A stretch of 64,000 nt of DNA from a bacterium. GTDB taxonomy: Bacteria; Cyanobacteriota; Vampirovibrionia; Gastranaerophilales; Gastranaerophilaceae. Positions 1 through 8,466 of this stretch are shown piece by piece (within the stretch, counting starts at the first letter, position 1; the number at the start of each line of letters is the position of its first letter). The stretch is from contig JAKSUQ010000005.1 in the NCBI GenBank assembly GCA_024408855.1, positions 16,603 through 80,602 of the forward strand, written 5' to 3'. The translations under genes and the position numbers were made by a program. The notes below the pieces were generated by a model. The model saw only the letters and a program-made list of their open reading frames with translations. It was not told where the DNA came from and did no database searches.

Positions 1-50
1 TAGTTGTAAATATTTGTTAAATTTTTATCGAATAATAGCAATTTTAATTA

Positions 51-80
51 TTGACATGTTTATCATAGTATATGAATGTA
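51..80 (+). promoter_or_regulatory. candidate promoter of the first HEAT-like gene
   Basis: A perfect TTGACA -35 box lies at 51-56. No matching TATAAT follows at the usual distance; the nearest AT-rich hexamers (around 71-80) fit poorly. A purine-rich ribosome site, AAAGGGA at 84-90, precedes the ATG at 97. The -35 is clear and the -10 is not. Confidence 0.3.
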
Positions 81-96
81 TTGAAAGGGAAATAAT

Positions 97-1173
97 ATGT
101 CGCAAGTATCAGCAGTTGATAATGTACAAATGAATTATCCGTCAGCGTATTTTAATGCCGTAAAAATTCAAATTAATGAACCGCAAGCAAATATTCCAAA
201 TGAAAGAAATAATGATTTGAACGGAGAGTTTAATGCGGTAAATATTCAACTAAATAAGCCATCTATGGCGTTGAATAAATCCGGAGTATATGATTATCCT
301 GAGGCGGAAGAAATTGTAACTTACGATAAAACATATCTTCCTTCCGGAACAAAAACAGACACTTATGTAAATGATGAAGTTATTGTTCCAGAACCGTATA
401 TCACGACAGTGGAAGATGAAAAAAAAAATCTGACATTTCATTCCCATAAAGTTAATTTCAGAGCAAATCAAATTATAGGTAACATTGTGGCTGCACAAGA
501 TATCAAATCAAAGGTTGATATTGACGGTGTGGTTAATAATTTGAAAAGTACTGATTATGATAAACAAGCTATACAAATAGAAGAGATTGTATCTTCGGTA
601 CTTTCGGATGAAACGAATGCACTTCCTTATATTAATAAAAGAGTATTTTCACAATTAGCAAGTATTGTAAAAATGGATACTTCGAATTTAGCGGGACCTG
701 CTCAGGATCAAATTGAATTAAGAAATAAATTTATATTAAACGAAATTGCACGAGAAGAAGCAATCAATGATGGAAAAGATGCTAAGGAAATTGAGTTACC
801 GTACACCCTTAGCCAGCAGGACTTGGAAAAAGCTATGCAGCTTAGTCCGTTAGAGCAAGCAGAACGTAACAAAGAGTACGGAATGCTTGCGATTGCTGTT
901 TTGACTAAAAATTATGTTAATGAATATAAAAAACAAACAGGCAATACTGTATTATTCCTGGATTTACCGGCAATCTCCGAGATAGTTAATTCTCTCAAAT
1001 ATGAAAAAAATCCGAGCGTCAGGATTACTGCTATTGATGCGTTGTCATATATCCAGCGACCGGAATATAAAAAAGAACTAACGGCAATTTATAAGATTGT
1101 TGCAAACGATAAAAATCCAGCAGTTGCTCAAAGGGCATTGCTTGCACTTGCAGACTTGGAAGAATTAAAATAA
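97..1173 (+). CDS. HEAT-like repeat protein with N-terminal 'V-x-I' motif
   Basis: Function unknown. The last ~120 residues look like alpha-helical HEAT/armadillo-type repeats: two helices carry NPSVRITAIDALSYI and, about 38 residues later, NPAVAQRALLALADL, the pattern N-P-x-[VA]-R-x-x-A-[LI]-x-A-L typical of this fold. The N-terminal ~120 residues are low in predicted order and contain two copies of a short motif (FNAVKIQINEP near residue 19, FNAVNIQLNKP near residue 45). No signal peptide or membrane segment is visible, so a cytoplasmic scaffold or protein-binding role is inferred. The next gene has the same design and is probably a paralogue. The ATG at 97 has a good ribosome site (AAAGGGA). 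The central region, residues ~120-260, is predicted helical but unassigned. Confidence 0.7.
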   Translation: MSQVSAVDNVQMNYPSAYFNAVKIQINEPQANIPNERNNDLNGEFNAVNIQLNKPSMALNKSGVYDYPEAEEIVTYDKTYLPSGTKTDTYVNDEVIVPEPYITTVEDEKKNLTFHSHKVNFRANQIIGNIVAAQDIKSKVDIDGVVNNLKSTDYDKQAIQIEEIVSSVLSDETNALPYINKRVFSQLASIVKMDTSNLAGPAQDQIELRNKFILNEIAREEAINDGKDAKEIELPYTLSQQDLEKAMQLSPLEQAERNKEYGMLAIAVLTKNYVNEYKKQTGNTVLFLDLPAISEIVNSLKYEKNPSVRITAIDALSYIQRPEYKKELTAIYKIVANDKNPAVAQRALLALADLEELK

Positions 1174-1231
1174 TTTAACAAAACTTTACATGTAGTCGTT
1201 AAATAGGCAACTTTTATTGATTAAAAACGTT

Positions 1232-1237
1232 TATAAT
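1232..1237 (+). promoter_or_regulatory. candidate -10 box
   Basis: A perfect TATAAT lies 22 bases upstream of the ATG at 1260, compatible with a short 5' leader carrying AAAGG at 1249-1253. No good -35 is seen at 16-18 bases upstream, so the promoter call rests on the -10 alone. Confidence 0.35.
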
Positions 1238-1259
1238 AATATAAGTGTAAAGGTTTGCT

Positions 1260-2081
1260 ATGTCTAATGTAACAACATCATCAAATCAACCAATACCGTC
1301 GTATTCAGGAGTTACAATTAATGTAACTAATCCTGCAATGGCAATTTCACCTGATTTAGTCGGAAGTTACGGAGCTGTAAAAACAGGTCCGCAAGTTTAT
1401 CAAGTTGTACCAGTTGCAAGTGAGCAAGTTCAAATACCGCAACAAGCTCAAATGCAAAGTTATCCGGCTCAGTATTACATGAATACATATAACATTCCGC
1501 AGAATACTAACGGCATGAATACAAATAATAATGAATATCCTATTCAATATCTTCCGGCACCGCAACAATCGGAAAGTTATCAACAAATGCCGAACGCATA
1601 TGGACAGTTTCCTGTTGGTGAAACTTCTCAGAATATAGTTTCAAACGGTATCATTTCAACTTTGGACGAAAGAGCCGAAGAACAAAAAGAATTGGAAAAA
1701 AATGGTAAGAAAAAACAAGTGAAAGCTCTTACAAACGAATATATTATGTCTTTGGAGAATTATTTGAATAATCCGAATACAGATATAAGAATGATGGCTG
1801 CAAAAGAAATTCTTACCCGTTTTGATGAGGATAGAAATCGATATGATGATGCTGCATTAAATGCATTATTGAATAAAATGTTACAAGATCCGGCAAAGCT
1901 TGTTAGAATAGCAGCGTTAAGTGCATTGTCTTCAGATCTTGCGAGTGGAAATGACTATACAATGAAATTACTTGATAATATACAAAGGGATCCACAGTCA
2001 GATCCGGAAGATGTTTTGGAAGCATCTCAAATTATGCTCAACAGGACATCAATTACTGAGGATAGGTATTTTCCTCAATAA
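1260..2081 (+). CDS. HEAT-like repeat protein, paralogue of the upstream gene
   Basis: Function unknown. The C-terminal half (residues ~155-270) has HEAT-type helices with the pattern NPNTDIRMMAAKEIL and DPAKLVRIAALSAL, close in style to the upstream gene. The N-terminus carries YSGVTINVTNPAMAI near residue 20, matching the two 'V-x-I-x-[ILV]-x-x-P' motifs of the neighbour. Residues ~45-130 form a Gln/Asn/Pro/Tyr-rich low-complexity linker that is probably disordered. There is no signal peptide. The arrangement is a short N-terminal motif, a disordered linker and a HEAT solenoid, suggesting an adaptor whose N-terminus docks onto a common partner. The gap of 86 bases after the first gene contains a -10-like box, so independent transcription is possible. 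Confidence 0.7.
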   Translation: MSNVTTSSNQPIPSYSGVTINVTNPAMAISPDLVGSYGAVKTGPQVYQVVPVASEQVQIPQQAQMQSYPAQYYMNTYNIPQNTNGMNTNNNEYPIQYLPAPQQSESYQQMPNAYGQFPVGETSQNIVSNGIISTLDERAEEQKELEKNGKKKQVKALTNEYIMSLENYLNNPNTDIRMMAAKEILTRFDEDRNRYDDAALNALLNKMLQDPAKLVRIAALSALSSDLASGNDYTMKLLDNIQRDPQSDPEDVLEASQIMLNRTSITEDRYFPQ

Positions 2082-2103
2082 AAAGCTATAAGGACTACAA
2101 AAT

Positions 2104-2544
2104 ATGAATTTGGCAGGGAAAATAGTATGCAGAACGGTTGGTGCGGCAGGCATGTATCTGTCCTTGTCTGATGCTGCAAAAGTTTCGAAATTATATAAAA
2201 AAATTGAAAGCGAGCATGTGCAAGAAAATTATTTAGAAAAGGCTTATTATGATGCAAGAACAATTGATGCAGTCAGTTATTCGGCAAATGCTGCTCGTGA
2301 AAAGACTTTTGAATTACGTTCAAAATCAAAATTGCCGGAAATGGTAGGTCGGTGTAAAGGCTCAATTAAGGGATTTTTGTATGGGATAGGAAACTTCTTG
2401 CCAATGGTTGCATGTTCAGCACTTGCATTAATAAGTAAGGGCTTTTGGGCGAAAGCAGGAGCAATCGGAATCGGAGCAATTTTTGTTCGCAATATTGCCA
2501 GATCTGGTTTTGGTGTAGGCAAGCATAACCCTATTAACAGTTAA
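2104..2544 (+). CDS. small membrane-associated protein of unknown function
   Basis: I do not recognise a family. The protein has 146 residues. The N-terminal half is amphipathic and charged (many Lys, Glu, Tyr), and the C-terminal third contains two hydrophobic stretches (about residues 90-110 and 112-130) rich in Gly and Ala that could span or dip into the membrane. It ends with a Gly-rich basic tail (SGFGVGKHNPINS). It starts 22 bases after the HEAT-like gene and has AAGGA before the ATG, so it is likely co-transcribed with that gene. The stop overlaps the stop of the convergent minus-strand gene by four bases. Confidence 0.6.
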   Translation: MNLAGKIVCRTVGAAGMYLSLSDAAKVSKLYKKIESEHVQENYLEKAYYDARTIDAVSYSANAAREKTFELRSKSKLPEMVGRCKGSIKGFLYGIGNFLPMVACSALALISKGFWAKAGAIGIGAIFVRNIARSGFGVGKHNPINS

Positions 2545-2933
2545 TTCTGTTTGAATGGTATTTTTTTAGGGGTTATATTGATTTTAGTTTTTTTTTGCAT
2601 TGGATTTCTGCTTTTGCAAAAAAAATCTGTTGTTTCTTTTGCATTACGTTCAATTCCTCTGCTCTTATGCAAATTTTGGATTAAAAATGGAGTAATGAAA
2701 AACATTGTAAGCAAGGAGCCATACAGTCCCAGAAATCCTGCTTGTCCCCAAGAGGAAGTATAATTTCTGGTAATAGCCGTAACAAAGCCACCCGCTGCAA
2801 GGGAAGTCCCGATAGCTTTTAATACTACCCCGGGTTTTCCTGTTTGATGTTCTGATAAAGACCGATTGTCGTATGCTCTTCCAAATCCACTCAATCCTGC
2901 ATTCGAGCTAAATGCACTCACAGGCTGAATCAT
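2541..2933 (-). CDS. small membrane protein of unknown function
   Basis: This 130-residue protein has no recognised family. It begins MIQPVSAFSSNAG, has a Gly-rich segment with SGFGRAY, then two hydrophobic stretches (about residues 38-55 and 65-90) separated by a short polar turn, and a strongly basic Lys-rich tail of some 35 residues. A two-helix membrane hairpin with a cytoplasmic basic tail is the simplest reading. The Gly-rich 'SGFG' motif also occurs in the converging neighbour at 2104-2544, which may hint at related targeting. The ribosome site is weak (GAAAGTG). The opposite strand has a shorter hydrophobic reading frame that I consider a shadow. Confidence 0.5.
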   Translation of the reverse strand: MIQPVSAFSSNAGLSGFGRAYDNRSLSEHQTGKPGVVLKAIGTSLAAGGFVTAITRNYTSSWGQAGFLGLYGSLLTMFFITPFLIQNLHKSRGIERNAKETTDFFCKSRNPMQKKTKINITPKKIPFKQN

Positions 2934-3051
2934 AGTTCACACACTTTCTTTTTATATGTCTTAATTTTAACGCAAAATAAACTGTCTGTAAAGGGTTATT
3001 ATCTAATACCAAAGTATGATTTATTAAGTGTAAAATGTACGTTATTACTGG

Positions 3052-3095
3052 ATTGCAGAGGGTTACTGCAATAAGGAATTACAAACGATTGTAAT
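3052..3095 (+). promoter_or_regulatory. two adjacent hairpins upstream of ABC permease
   Basis: Two small inverted repeats stand side by side: attgcag/ctgcaat (3052-3058 with 3066-3072) and attacaa/ttgtaat (3078-3084 with 3089-3095, loop of four). They lie in the ~200-base gap before the permease gene. A run of nine T follows 15 bases later (3111-3119), so an attenuator-like element is possible. They could also be operator palindromes or chance in AT-rich DNA. Confidence 0.25.
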
Positions 3096-3133
3096 GAAAT
3101 TATGTTTATATTTTTTTTTACTTTTAGTAAAAT

Positions 3134-3946
3134 ATGATTATGAAAAAAATAATTTTATATACAATTCTTATTTTAACAGCGTTTTCAATGATAATTCCTT
3201 TTGCGGCAATGTTTTTAATATCTTTGAGCGGAAATGAAAATATTTTTAGTGATTACAAAAATATTAATTTGAGTTTTTGTGCATATAAAAATGTTTTTCA
3301 TTCTATACCGTTAGTACGTTATTTTATAAATAGTCTGCTTGTTGCGTTGATAACTACCGCAGGGCAAGTTTTAGTTTCCTCTCTTGCAGGTTATGGTTTT
3401 GCGAGGTTGAAATTCCGAGGTTCTGAATTTCTTTTTTTTATCGTAATATTAACAATGTTGGTTCCGTCGCAGGTAAATATTGTGCCTCTTTTTTATATAA
3501 TGAGTAAATTAGGCTGGATTAATACATATCAAGCTCTAATTGTTCCCGGTATCTTCGGTGCTTTTGGTGTTTTCTTTATGAGGCAATATTTTATTAAAAT
3601 ATCAACTGAATTGGAAGATGCTTCAAAATTAGATGGATGTAATGTTTTTCAAACTTTTATTCATGTGGCTTTACCTTGTGCAATTCCTGCTATTGCTACT
3701 CTTTCGATATTTACTTTTGTTACAACCTGGAACAGTTTTATGTGGCCTATGATAGTTACAAACACAGACTCTATGCGAACATTAGCGGTAGGATTGGCTA
3801 TATTTAAAGGTTCTTTTCGTGAAATAACTATGTGGGGTGAGCTGACGGCATGTTCTTTTATCTGTTCAATTCCAGTAATTACTGTATTTATAATCGGTAA
3901 AAAATACTTGATAAATAACCCACAAGCAGGTGCGATAAAAGGTTAG
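3134..3946 (+). CDS. carbohydrate-type ABC transporter permease (MalG/CUT1 family)
   Basis: Inner-membrane permease of the binding-protein-dependent sugar importer type. The protein has about six hydrophobic segments: the first at residues 5-27, then around 70-95, 103-125, 137-155, 182-205 and 240-260. The cytoplasmic coupling loop is clear: ELEDASKLDGCNVFQTFIHV matches the EAA...G loop that docks onto the ATPase. Length (270) is normal for MalG-like subunits. No partner permease, solute-binding protein or ATPase is adjacent, so it is an orphan here and the substrate cannot be named. There is no Shine-Dalgarno site; a TAAAAT box at 3128-3133 sits just before the start, so a second ATG at 3140 on a leaderless message is possible. 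Confidence 0.85.
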   Translation: MIMKKIILYTILILTAFSMIIPFAAMFLISLSGNENIFSDYKNINLSFCAYKNVFHSIPLVRYFINSLLVALITTAGQVLVSSLAGYGFARLKFRGSEFLFFIVILTMLVPSQVNIVPLFYIMSKLGWINTYQALIVPGIFGAFGVFFMRQYFIKISTELEDASKLDGCNVFQTFIHVALPCAIPAIATLSIFTFVTTWNSFMWPMIVTNTDSMRTLAVGLAIFKGSFREITMWGELTACSFICSIPVITVFIIGKKYLINNPQAGAIKG

Positions 3947-3947
3947 T

Positions 3948-5117
3948 TTAACAATTTTTTTCGTTAATAAATTTTACAAAATAAGAGAATATTACAGGTA
4001 TTATTGAAAGGATTATAAGTACGTTTATAATTCCGTATTTTTGTGCGATAGAACCGAGTATTGATAGAATGAGAGCAACTGTTCCCCAACAAAATCCATT
4101 TACAAAACCGGCAACAATACTTTTATACTTTGGTAAAGTTTTTTGAGCAGCTACTAAAACAACCGGTTGGGCAAGATTTGTGGTTAATCCCATTATAGAA
4201 ATTAATATCGTTGAAAAAACATAACTGGTTTCGTATGTATAAGAAAATATTATCATCATTGGAAATGTCGCAAGCATTGAAAAATACAAAACAGATTTTG
4301 TTCCGTATTTATTTTCGATATAAGGACTTATCAGAGAGCCAATTGAACCGAAAAATACAAATAAAAATAATAAAAATCCGATATTAAACGCGGAATATCC
4401 GATTTGTTTCCATAAAAAAGGTAACAAGATGCATGCACTGTTTGTTATCAATGACTTCATCATTGCAACTAACATTATTATATTCATTTGCTTGTTATTA
4501 AAAATCTCTTTGAAAGTTTGGAAAAATTTATAATGTTTTGTTTTAGTTGAATTTAAGGATAATTTTGGTACAAATAAAAACATTATAAGAGCAACTGCAA
4601 TACCGAAAATTGAAGCGTAGGAAATATTATCTAAACCGACAGTTTGTGTAAGTAAAGCCGCAAAGAGTGGACCTAACGCAAATCCGAATGATCCTAAGCA
4701 AACAAATAATCCCATGTTTTTCGAACATTTGTCTTGTGAAAATATATTAACAAAGCCTAACGATTGCGGATGGAAAAAACTTCCGCCAAGGCAGCCGAGG
4801 ATCATGAAGAGATTTAATAAAATGATGTTTGGAGCGGAAGCTGCAAGTGGTATAAATACGGAAGCTAAAATTAATCCCCAAAATACAAAAAATCTTTTTT
4901 GGATGTTGTCAGCAAAAAATCCAAAAATTGGTTGGAGCATATTTGAGCAAATTTGGGTAATAGCAACCAAGATTGTAGCTATGCCAAGAGAAAAACCTAA
5001 TTTTTCGGCAATAAAAGGCATAATGGGGTTTAGAAAACCACCATATATATCGCAGACGCAATGAGCGATTACCAACCACATAACGGCATTTTTATTATAT
5101 TGTATAACTCGTTCCAT
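3948..5117 (-). CDS. major facilitator superfamily transporter
   Basis: A 389-residue protein made almost wholly of hydrophobic segments, consistent with twelve transmembrane helices in two six-helix halves. Residues 15-75 hold helices 1-2 with the loop between them ending in FGFFADNIQKRFF, which fits the MFS motif A (G-x-x-x-D-x-x-x-R-R/K). A longer polar loop with Lys and Asn (about residues 190-210) separates the halves. The sequence recalls drug/fosmidomycin-resistance-like MFS members, but the substrate cannot be determined. It converges with the ABC permease, with one base between stops. It is read away from the ftsZ terminator and so probably has its own promoter in 5118-5186. Confidence 0.8.
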   Translation of the reverse strand: MERVIQYNKNAVMWLVIAHCVCDIYGGFLNPIMPFIAEKLGFSLGIATILVAITQICSNMLQPIFGFFADNIQKRFFVFWGLILASVFIPLAASAPNIILLNLFMILGCLGGSFFHPQSLGFVNIFSQDKCSKNMGLFVCLGSFGFALGPLFAALLTQTVGLDNISYASIFGIAVALIMFLFVPKLSLNSTKTKHYKFFQTFKEIFNNKQMNIIMLVAMMKSLITNSACILLPFLWKQIGYSAFNIGFLLFLFVFFGSIGSLISPYIENKYGTKSVLYFSMLATFPMMIIFSYTYETSYVFSTILISIMGLTTNLAQPVVLVAAQKTLPKYKSIVAGFVNGFCWGTVALILSILGSIAQKYGIINVLIILSIIPVIFSYFVKFINEKNC

Positions 5118-5186
5118 AACATACTATATTATATTTCAATGGTAGATTCTATGATTAAAATGTTAAGTTATAATAAACAATTATGT

Positions 5187-5217
5187 AAAAAACGGGTTCA
5201 TTTTGAACCCGTTTTTT
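5187..5217 (-). terminator. intrinsic terminator of ftsZ
   Basis: Perfect 14-bp stem aaaaaacgggttca/tgaacccgtttttt with a three-base loop, 25 bases after the ftsZ stop. It has T-runs on both strands, so it can act in both directions. Confidence 0.85.
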
Positions 5218-5241
5218 ATTATATAAATAACATATCCTATT

Positions 5242-6420
5242 CTACTTTCTCAAAAAATCAGGCAATTCAATATCAATTGTAGATGTTCTTGGCATTACAG
5301 GAATGGTTGTAGGTTTTGGAACACTGAAAATATCTCCGATACCTATGCCACTGCCAATCTTATTAGCTTCAACCGGCATTTGAGATTTTAGTTCAAAACC
5401 GGTAGCAATAACTGTGATTTGAATTTCTCCTTGAATATTTTCATCCACAACAGCACCAATAATAACTTTTGCATCATCCAAAACAGCGTTATTAATGATA
5501 TTTGTTGCATCCGTAACTTCATGTAATGTCATATCAGGTCCGCCTGTAATGTTAACAATTACACCGCTTGCACCGTTTATAGATGTTTCAAGAAGCTGTG
5601 AATTAACTGCAATTTGAGCAGCTTCGGTTGCTCTGCCTTCTCCGGAACCTCTGCCTATACCCATAAGAGCTGAACCGGATGCTTGCATAACGCTTTTAAC
5701 ATCTGCAAAATCGACATTTATTAATCCTGGAATTGTTATGATATCAGAAATACCCTGAACACCTCTCAACAATACATCATCGACAACGATAAACGATTCT
5801 TGTAAAGAAGCACGTCTGTCAACTACATCTAACAATTTGTCATTAGGTATAACTATAAGTGCATCTACTGATTCTCTGAGTTTTTCCAAACCTTGTTGTG
5901 CTTGATTTTGTCTGCGTTTTCCTTCAAAGGAGAACGGTTTTGTAACAACACCAATAGTCAAAATGCCCATGTCTTTTGCAATCTTAGCTACAATTGGAGC
6001 CGCACCAGTACCTGTACCGCCACCCATGCCTGCGGTTACGAATACCATATCTGCACCTTCAATAGCTTGAGTAATCTCTTGTTGGGCTTCTTCTGCTGCT
6101 TTTTCACCAACTTGAGGCTCTCCGCCGGCACCAAGACCATTTGTCAATTTAGCACCAAGCTGAATTCTGTTTTTGCAGAGAGAAGTGTTTAAAATCTGCA
6201 AATCAGTATTCATTAACCAAAATTCAACACCGGTTAATCCCGATTTAATCATTCTGTTAACAGCATTTCCGCCACCGCCGCCAACACCGATAACTTTAAT
6301 CTTGGCAGGACTAATGCCCGGAGCCGGTTGTACTATGTCGTCGGAAGATTGTATTCCATAAGCCTTGTTGTAAGAATCTTCTGGTTTTCTTCCAAAAATA
6401 TCTGCGCCTAAATTGTCCAC
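5242..6420 (-). CDS. ftsZ: cell division protein FtsZ
   Basis: Tubulin-like GTPase that polymerises at midcell to form the division ring. The nucleotide-binding loop [13 protein letters not shown] is near residue 45, the tubulin signature GGGTGTG at 133-139, and the T7 synergy region follows around residue 240. The N-terminal element [10 protein letters not shown] closely resembles cyanobacterial FtsZ (GVEFWAINTD). A disordered 40-residue N-terminal extension precedes the core. The C-terminus ends in [11 protein letters not shown], the conserved peptide that binds membrane anchors. The start codon is GTG with AGAGG nine bases upstream. Length 392 is normal. It stands alone, not in the usual ftsQA-ftsZ cluster, with its own terminator. 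Confidence 0.97.
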   Translation of the reverse strand: MDNLGADIFGRKPEDSYNKAYGIQSSDDIVQPAPGISPAKIKVIGVGGGGGNAVNRMIKSGLTGVEFWLMNTDLQILNTSLCKNRIQLGAKLTNGLGAGGEPQVGEKAAEEAQQEITQAIEGADMVFVTAGMGGGTGTGAAPIVAKIAKDMGILTIGVVTKPFSFEGKRRQNQAQQGLEKLRESVDALIVIPNDKLLDVVDRRASLQESFIVVDDVLLRGVQGISDIITIPGLINVDFADVKSVMQASGSALMGIGRGSGEGRATEAAQIAVNSQLLETSINGASGVIVNITGGPDMTLHEVTDATNIINNAVLDDAKVIIGAVVDENIQGEIQITVIATGFELKSQMPVEANKIGSGIGIGDIFSVPKPTTIPVMPRTSTIDIELPDFLRK

Positions 6421-6577
6421 AATTTTTCCTCTTTTTTATAAAACTATACTACTACAATACTAACATACTATTTTAAATAGAAAAAATTGTAAAGTTTTTT
6501 AGTAAAAATTTTTAGTTAAGTTAATATAAATTTACATGGCATTTTAATGAAAAATTTTTAAATTTTCTTCAGATTTA

Positions 6578-6586
6578 TGTTATAAT
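6578..6586 (+). promoter_or_regulatory. extended -10 promoter directly before ribE
   Basis: TGT-TATAAT at 6578-6586 is a perfect extended -10. Transcription would begin about 6592-6594, which is the second ATG of the riboflavin synthase frame. There is no Shine-Dalgarno site, so the message would be leaderless. A -35 box is weak. Confidence 0.5.
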
Positions 6587-6593
6587 GTATTTT

Positions 6594-7220
6594 ATGTTTA
6601 CAGGTATCATAGAAGAAATAGGAAAAGTTCTTGAATTATCTGAAAATAGCATTCAGATTCAATGTAAAGAAGTACTGTCAGATTTAAAATTTGGCGATAG
6701 TATTGCTGTTAACGGGACTTGTCTTACTGTTCGAAATATATTTTCAGACAGCTTTATTGCGGATATTTCGCCCGTAACATACAGGGTTACAATGTTTAGA
6801 TATTTGCAAGTCGGAAGTCCTGTTAATCTCGAAAGAGCCATGTCTTCTAATGGTAGGTTTGGCGGTCATATTGTTTCCGGTCATGTCGAATCTGTCGGGA
6901 AAATTATTTGCATTGCAAGGCAAGGAGATTTTTATCTTTTTGAGATTGAAGCTGACGATTTTGTTATGAAATATATTGTTGGAAAAGGTTCTGTTTCGCT
7001 AAATGGAATTAGTTTAACAGTTGCAGATGCAGCAGATAATGGTTTCAAATTAATGATAATTCCGCATACATTTGACAATACTAATCTAAAATATTTAAAA
7101 CAAGGTGATTTTGTTAATATTGAGCCGGATATTTTATCGAAGTATGTTGAAAAATTTTTATTAATGAGTGATAATAAGTCAAGAATAAATTTTGAATTCT
7201 TGCAAGAAAACGGTTTTTAA
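6594..7220 (+). CDS. ribE: riboflavin synthase, alpha subunit
   Basis: Catalyses dismutation of two 6,7-dimethyl-8-ribityllumazine to riboflavin, the last step of the pathway. The protein is two similar lumazine-binding barrels: the first starts MFTGIIEEIG and contains VNGTCLTV, and the second begins SGHVESVGKI at about residue 90 and contains LNGISLTV. A frame-compatible ATG exists three codons earlier (6585), but it lies inside the -10 box, and family members begin at MFTGI, so 6594 was chosen. Length 208 is normal. ribBA follows 24 bases later. ribD and ribH are not in the window. Confidence 0.93.
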   Translation: MFTGIIEEIGKVLELSENSIQIQCKEVLSDLKFGDSIAVNGTCLTVRNIFSDSFIADISPVTYRVTMFRYLQVGSPVNLERAMSSNGRFGGHIVSGHVESVGKIICIARQGDFYLFEIEADDFVMKYIVGKGSVSLNGISLTVADAADNGFKLMIIPHTFDNTNLKYLKQGDFVNIEPDILSKYVEKFLLMSDNKSRINFEFLQENGF

Positions 7221-7244
7221 AATTGTAAACATGTAATTACAACT

Positions 7245-8456
7245 ATGACAAACATTAAAAAATTCAATACAATTGAAGAAGCATTGGAAGACTTTAAAAT
7301 AGGTAAACCTTTAATCGTAGCGGATGACGAGGACAGAGAAAATGAAGGTGATTTGATTTTGTCTGCTCAGTTTGTTACTCCGGAATTTATTAATTTTATG
7401 ACGAAAGAATGCCGGGGACTTATTTGTTTGGCTATTTCGTCTGAAATTGCTGATAAACTTGAACTTCCTCAAATGGTTTCAAGAAATACGGAAAGCATGC
7501 AAACGGCATTTTCCTTAAGTATTGATGCTCATCAAAAATATGGTGTAACAACAGGTATATCAGCATTTGACAGAGCAAAAACGATTGAAGTTGCGATAGC
7601 TCCTGATGCAATTCCGACGGATTTGAGACGTCCGGGGCATATGTTCCCTTGTGTTGCCAGAAAAGGCGGAGTTCTTAAACGTTGCGGACATACTGAGGCG
7701 GTAGTCGATTTGGCAAGATTATGCGGACACAGACCTGCGGGGGTTATGTGTGAAATTTTAGCGGATAACGGTAAAATGGCTCGTCGTGATGAATTAAGTG
7801 AATTTGCGGGAAAACATGGTATAAAATTCATCACTGTATCTGATTTGATTGCTTATCGGTTAAAACTTGAAAAGTTTGTTAAAAAGGAAGTTGAAGTATT
7901 TTTACCGACACAATTTGGTGAATTTGATATTGTCGGATATGTTGATACAATAACCGGTTGCGAACACGTGGCTTTAGTTAAAGATGACGGATCTGAAAAA
8001 GTTCCGCTTGTAAGAGTACATTCAGAATGTTTGACCGGAGATATTTTTCATAGTCTGAAATGTGATTGTAATTGGCAGTTGCATAATGCTTTACATATGA
8101 TTCAAGAATATGGGAAAGGTGCTTTGATATACATCCGTGATCATGAGGGTAGAGGCATAGGACTTATTAATAAACTTAAAGCATACAAATTGCAGGAACA
8201 AGGGCAAGACACGATAGAAGCAAATGTTTCTTTGGGGTTTGCTCCGGATTTAAGAAATTATGGGGTAGGAGCTCAAATAATTTTGGATTTAGGTTTTAAT
8301 AACTTCAATTTGATAACCAATAACCCTAAAAAAATAATCGGGTTAAAAGGTTATGGTTTAACAATTAACGAGAATATAAATATAAAATCGGAAGTTAATA
8401 AATATAATGAGCGATACATCAATACAAAAAGAGAAAAGATGCATCATTTAATGTAG
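7245..8456 (+). CDS. ribBA: bifunctional DHBP synthase / GTP cyclohydrolase II
   Basis: Makes both riboflavin precursors. Residues ~8-205 are the 3,4-dihydroxy-2-butanone-4-phosphate synthase domain, with the acidic metal site DDEDRENEGD (27-36) and GHTEAVVDL (148-156). Residues ~210-395 are GTP cyclohydrolase II. Its zinc cysteines are C262, C273 and C275 in the element from ECLTGD to CDC, and the catalytic segment is RDHEGRGIGL. Length 403 matches the family. The gene follows ribE and has no evident strong ribosome site, so it is probably translated from the ribE transcript. The flavin pathway is split, because the deaminase/reductase RibD and lumazine synthase RibH must be elsewhere. Confidence 0.95.
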   Translation: MTNIKKFNTIEEALEDFKIGKPLIVADDEDRENEGDLILSAQFVTPEFINFMTKECRGLICLAISSEIADKLELPQMVSRNTESMQTAFSLSIDAHQKYGVTTGISAFDRAKTIEVAIAPDAIPTDLRRPGHMFPCVARKGGVLKRCGHTEAVVDLARLCGHRPAGVMCEILADNGKMARRDELSEFAGKHGIKFITVSDLIAYRLKLEKFVKKEVEVFLPTQFGEFDIVGYVDTITGCEHVALVKDDGSEKVPLVRVHSECLTGDIFHSLKCDCNWQLHNALHMIQEYGKGALIYIRDHEGRGIGLINKLKAYKLQEQGQDTIEANVSLGFAPDLRNYGVGAQIILDLGFNNFNLITNNPKKIIGLKGYGLTINENINIKSEVNKYNERYINTKREKMHHLM

Positions 8457-8466
8457 AGGATTAATT

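Noticed and set aside
2551..2763. Plus-strand hydrophobic 70-residue frame
   Set aside because: Antisense to the longer minus-strand gene; no ribosome site that I can see.
4714..5064. Plus-strand 116-residue frame inside the MFS gene
   Set aside because: Antisense reading of a hydrophobic transporter; no start signals and no coherent protein features.
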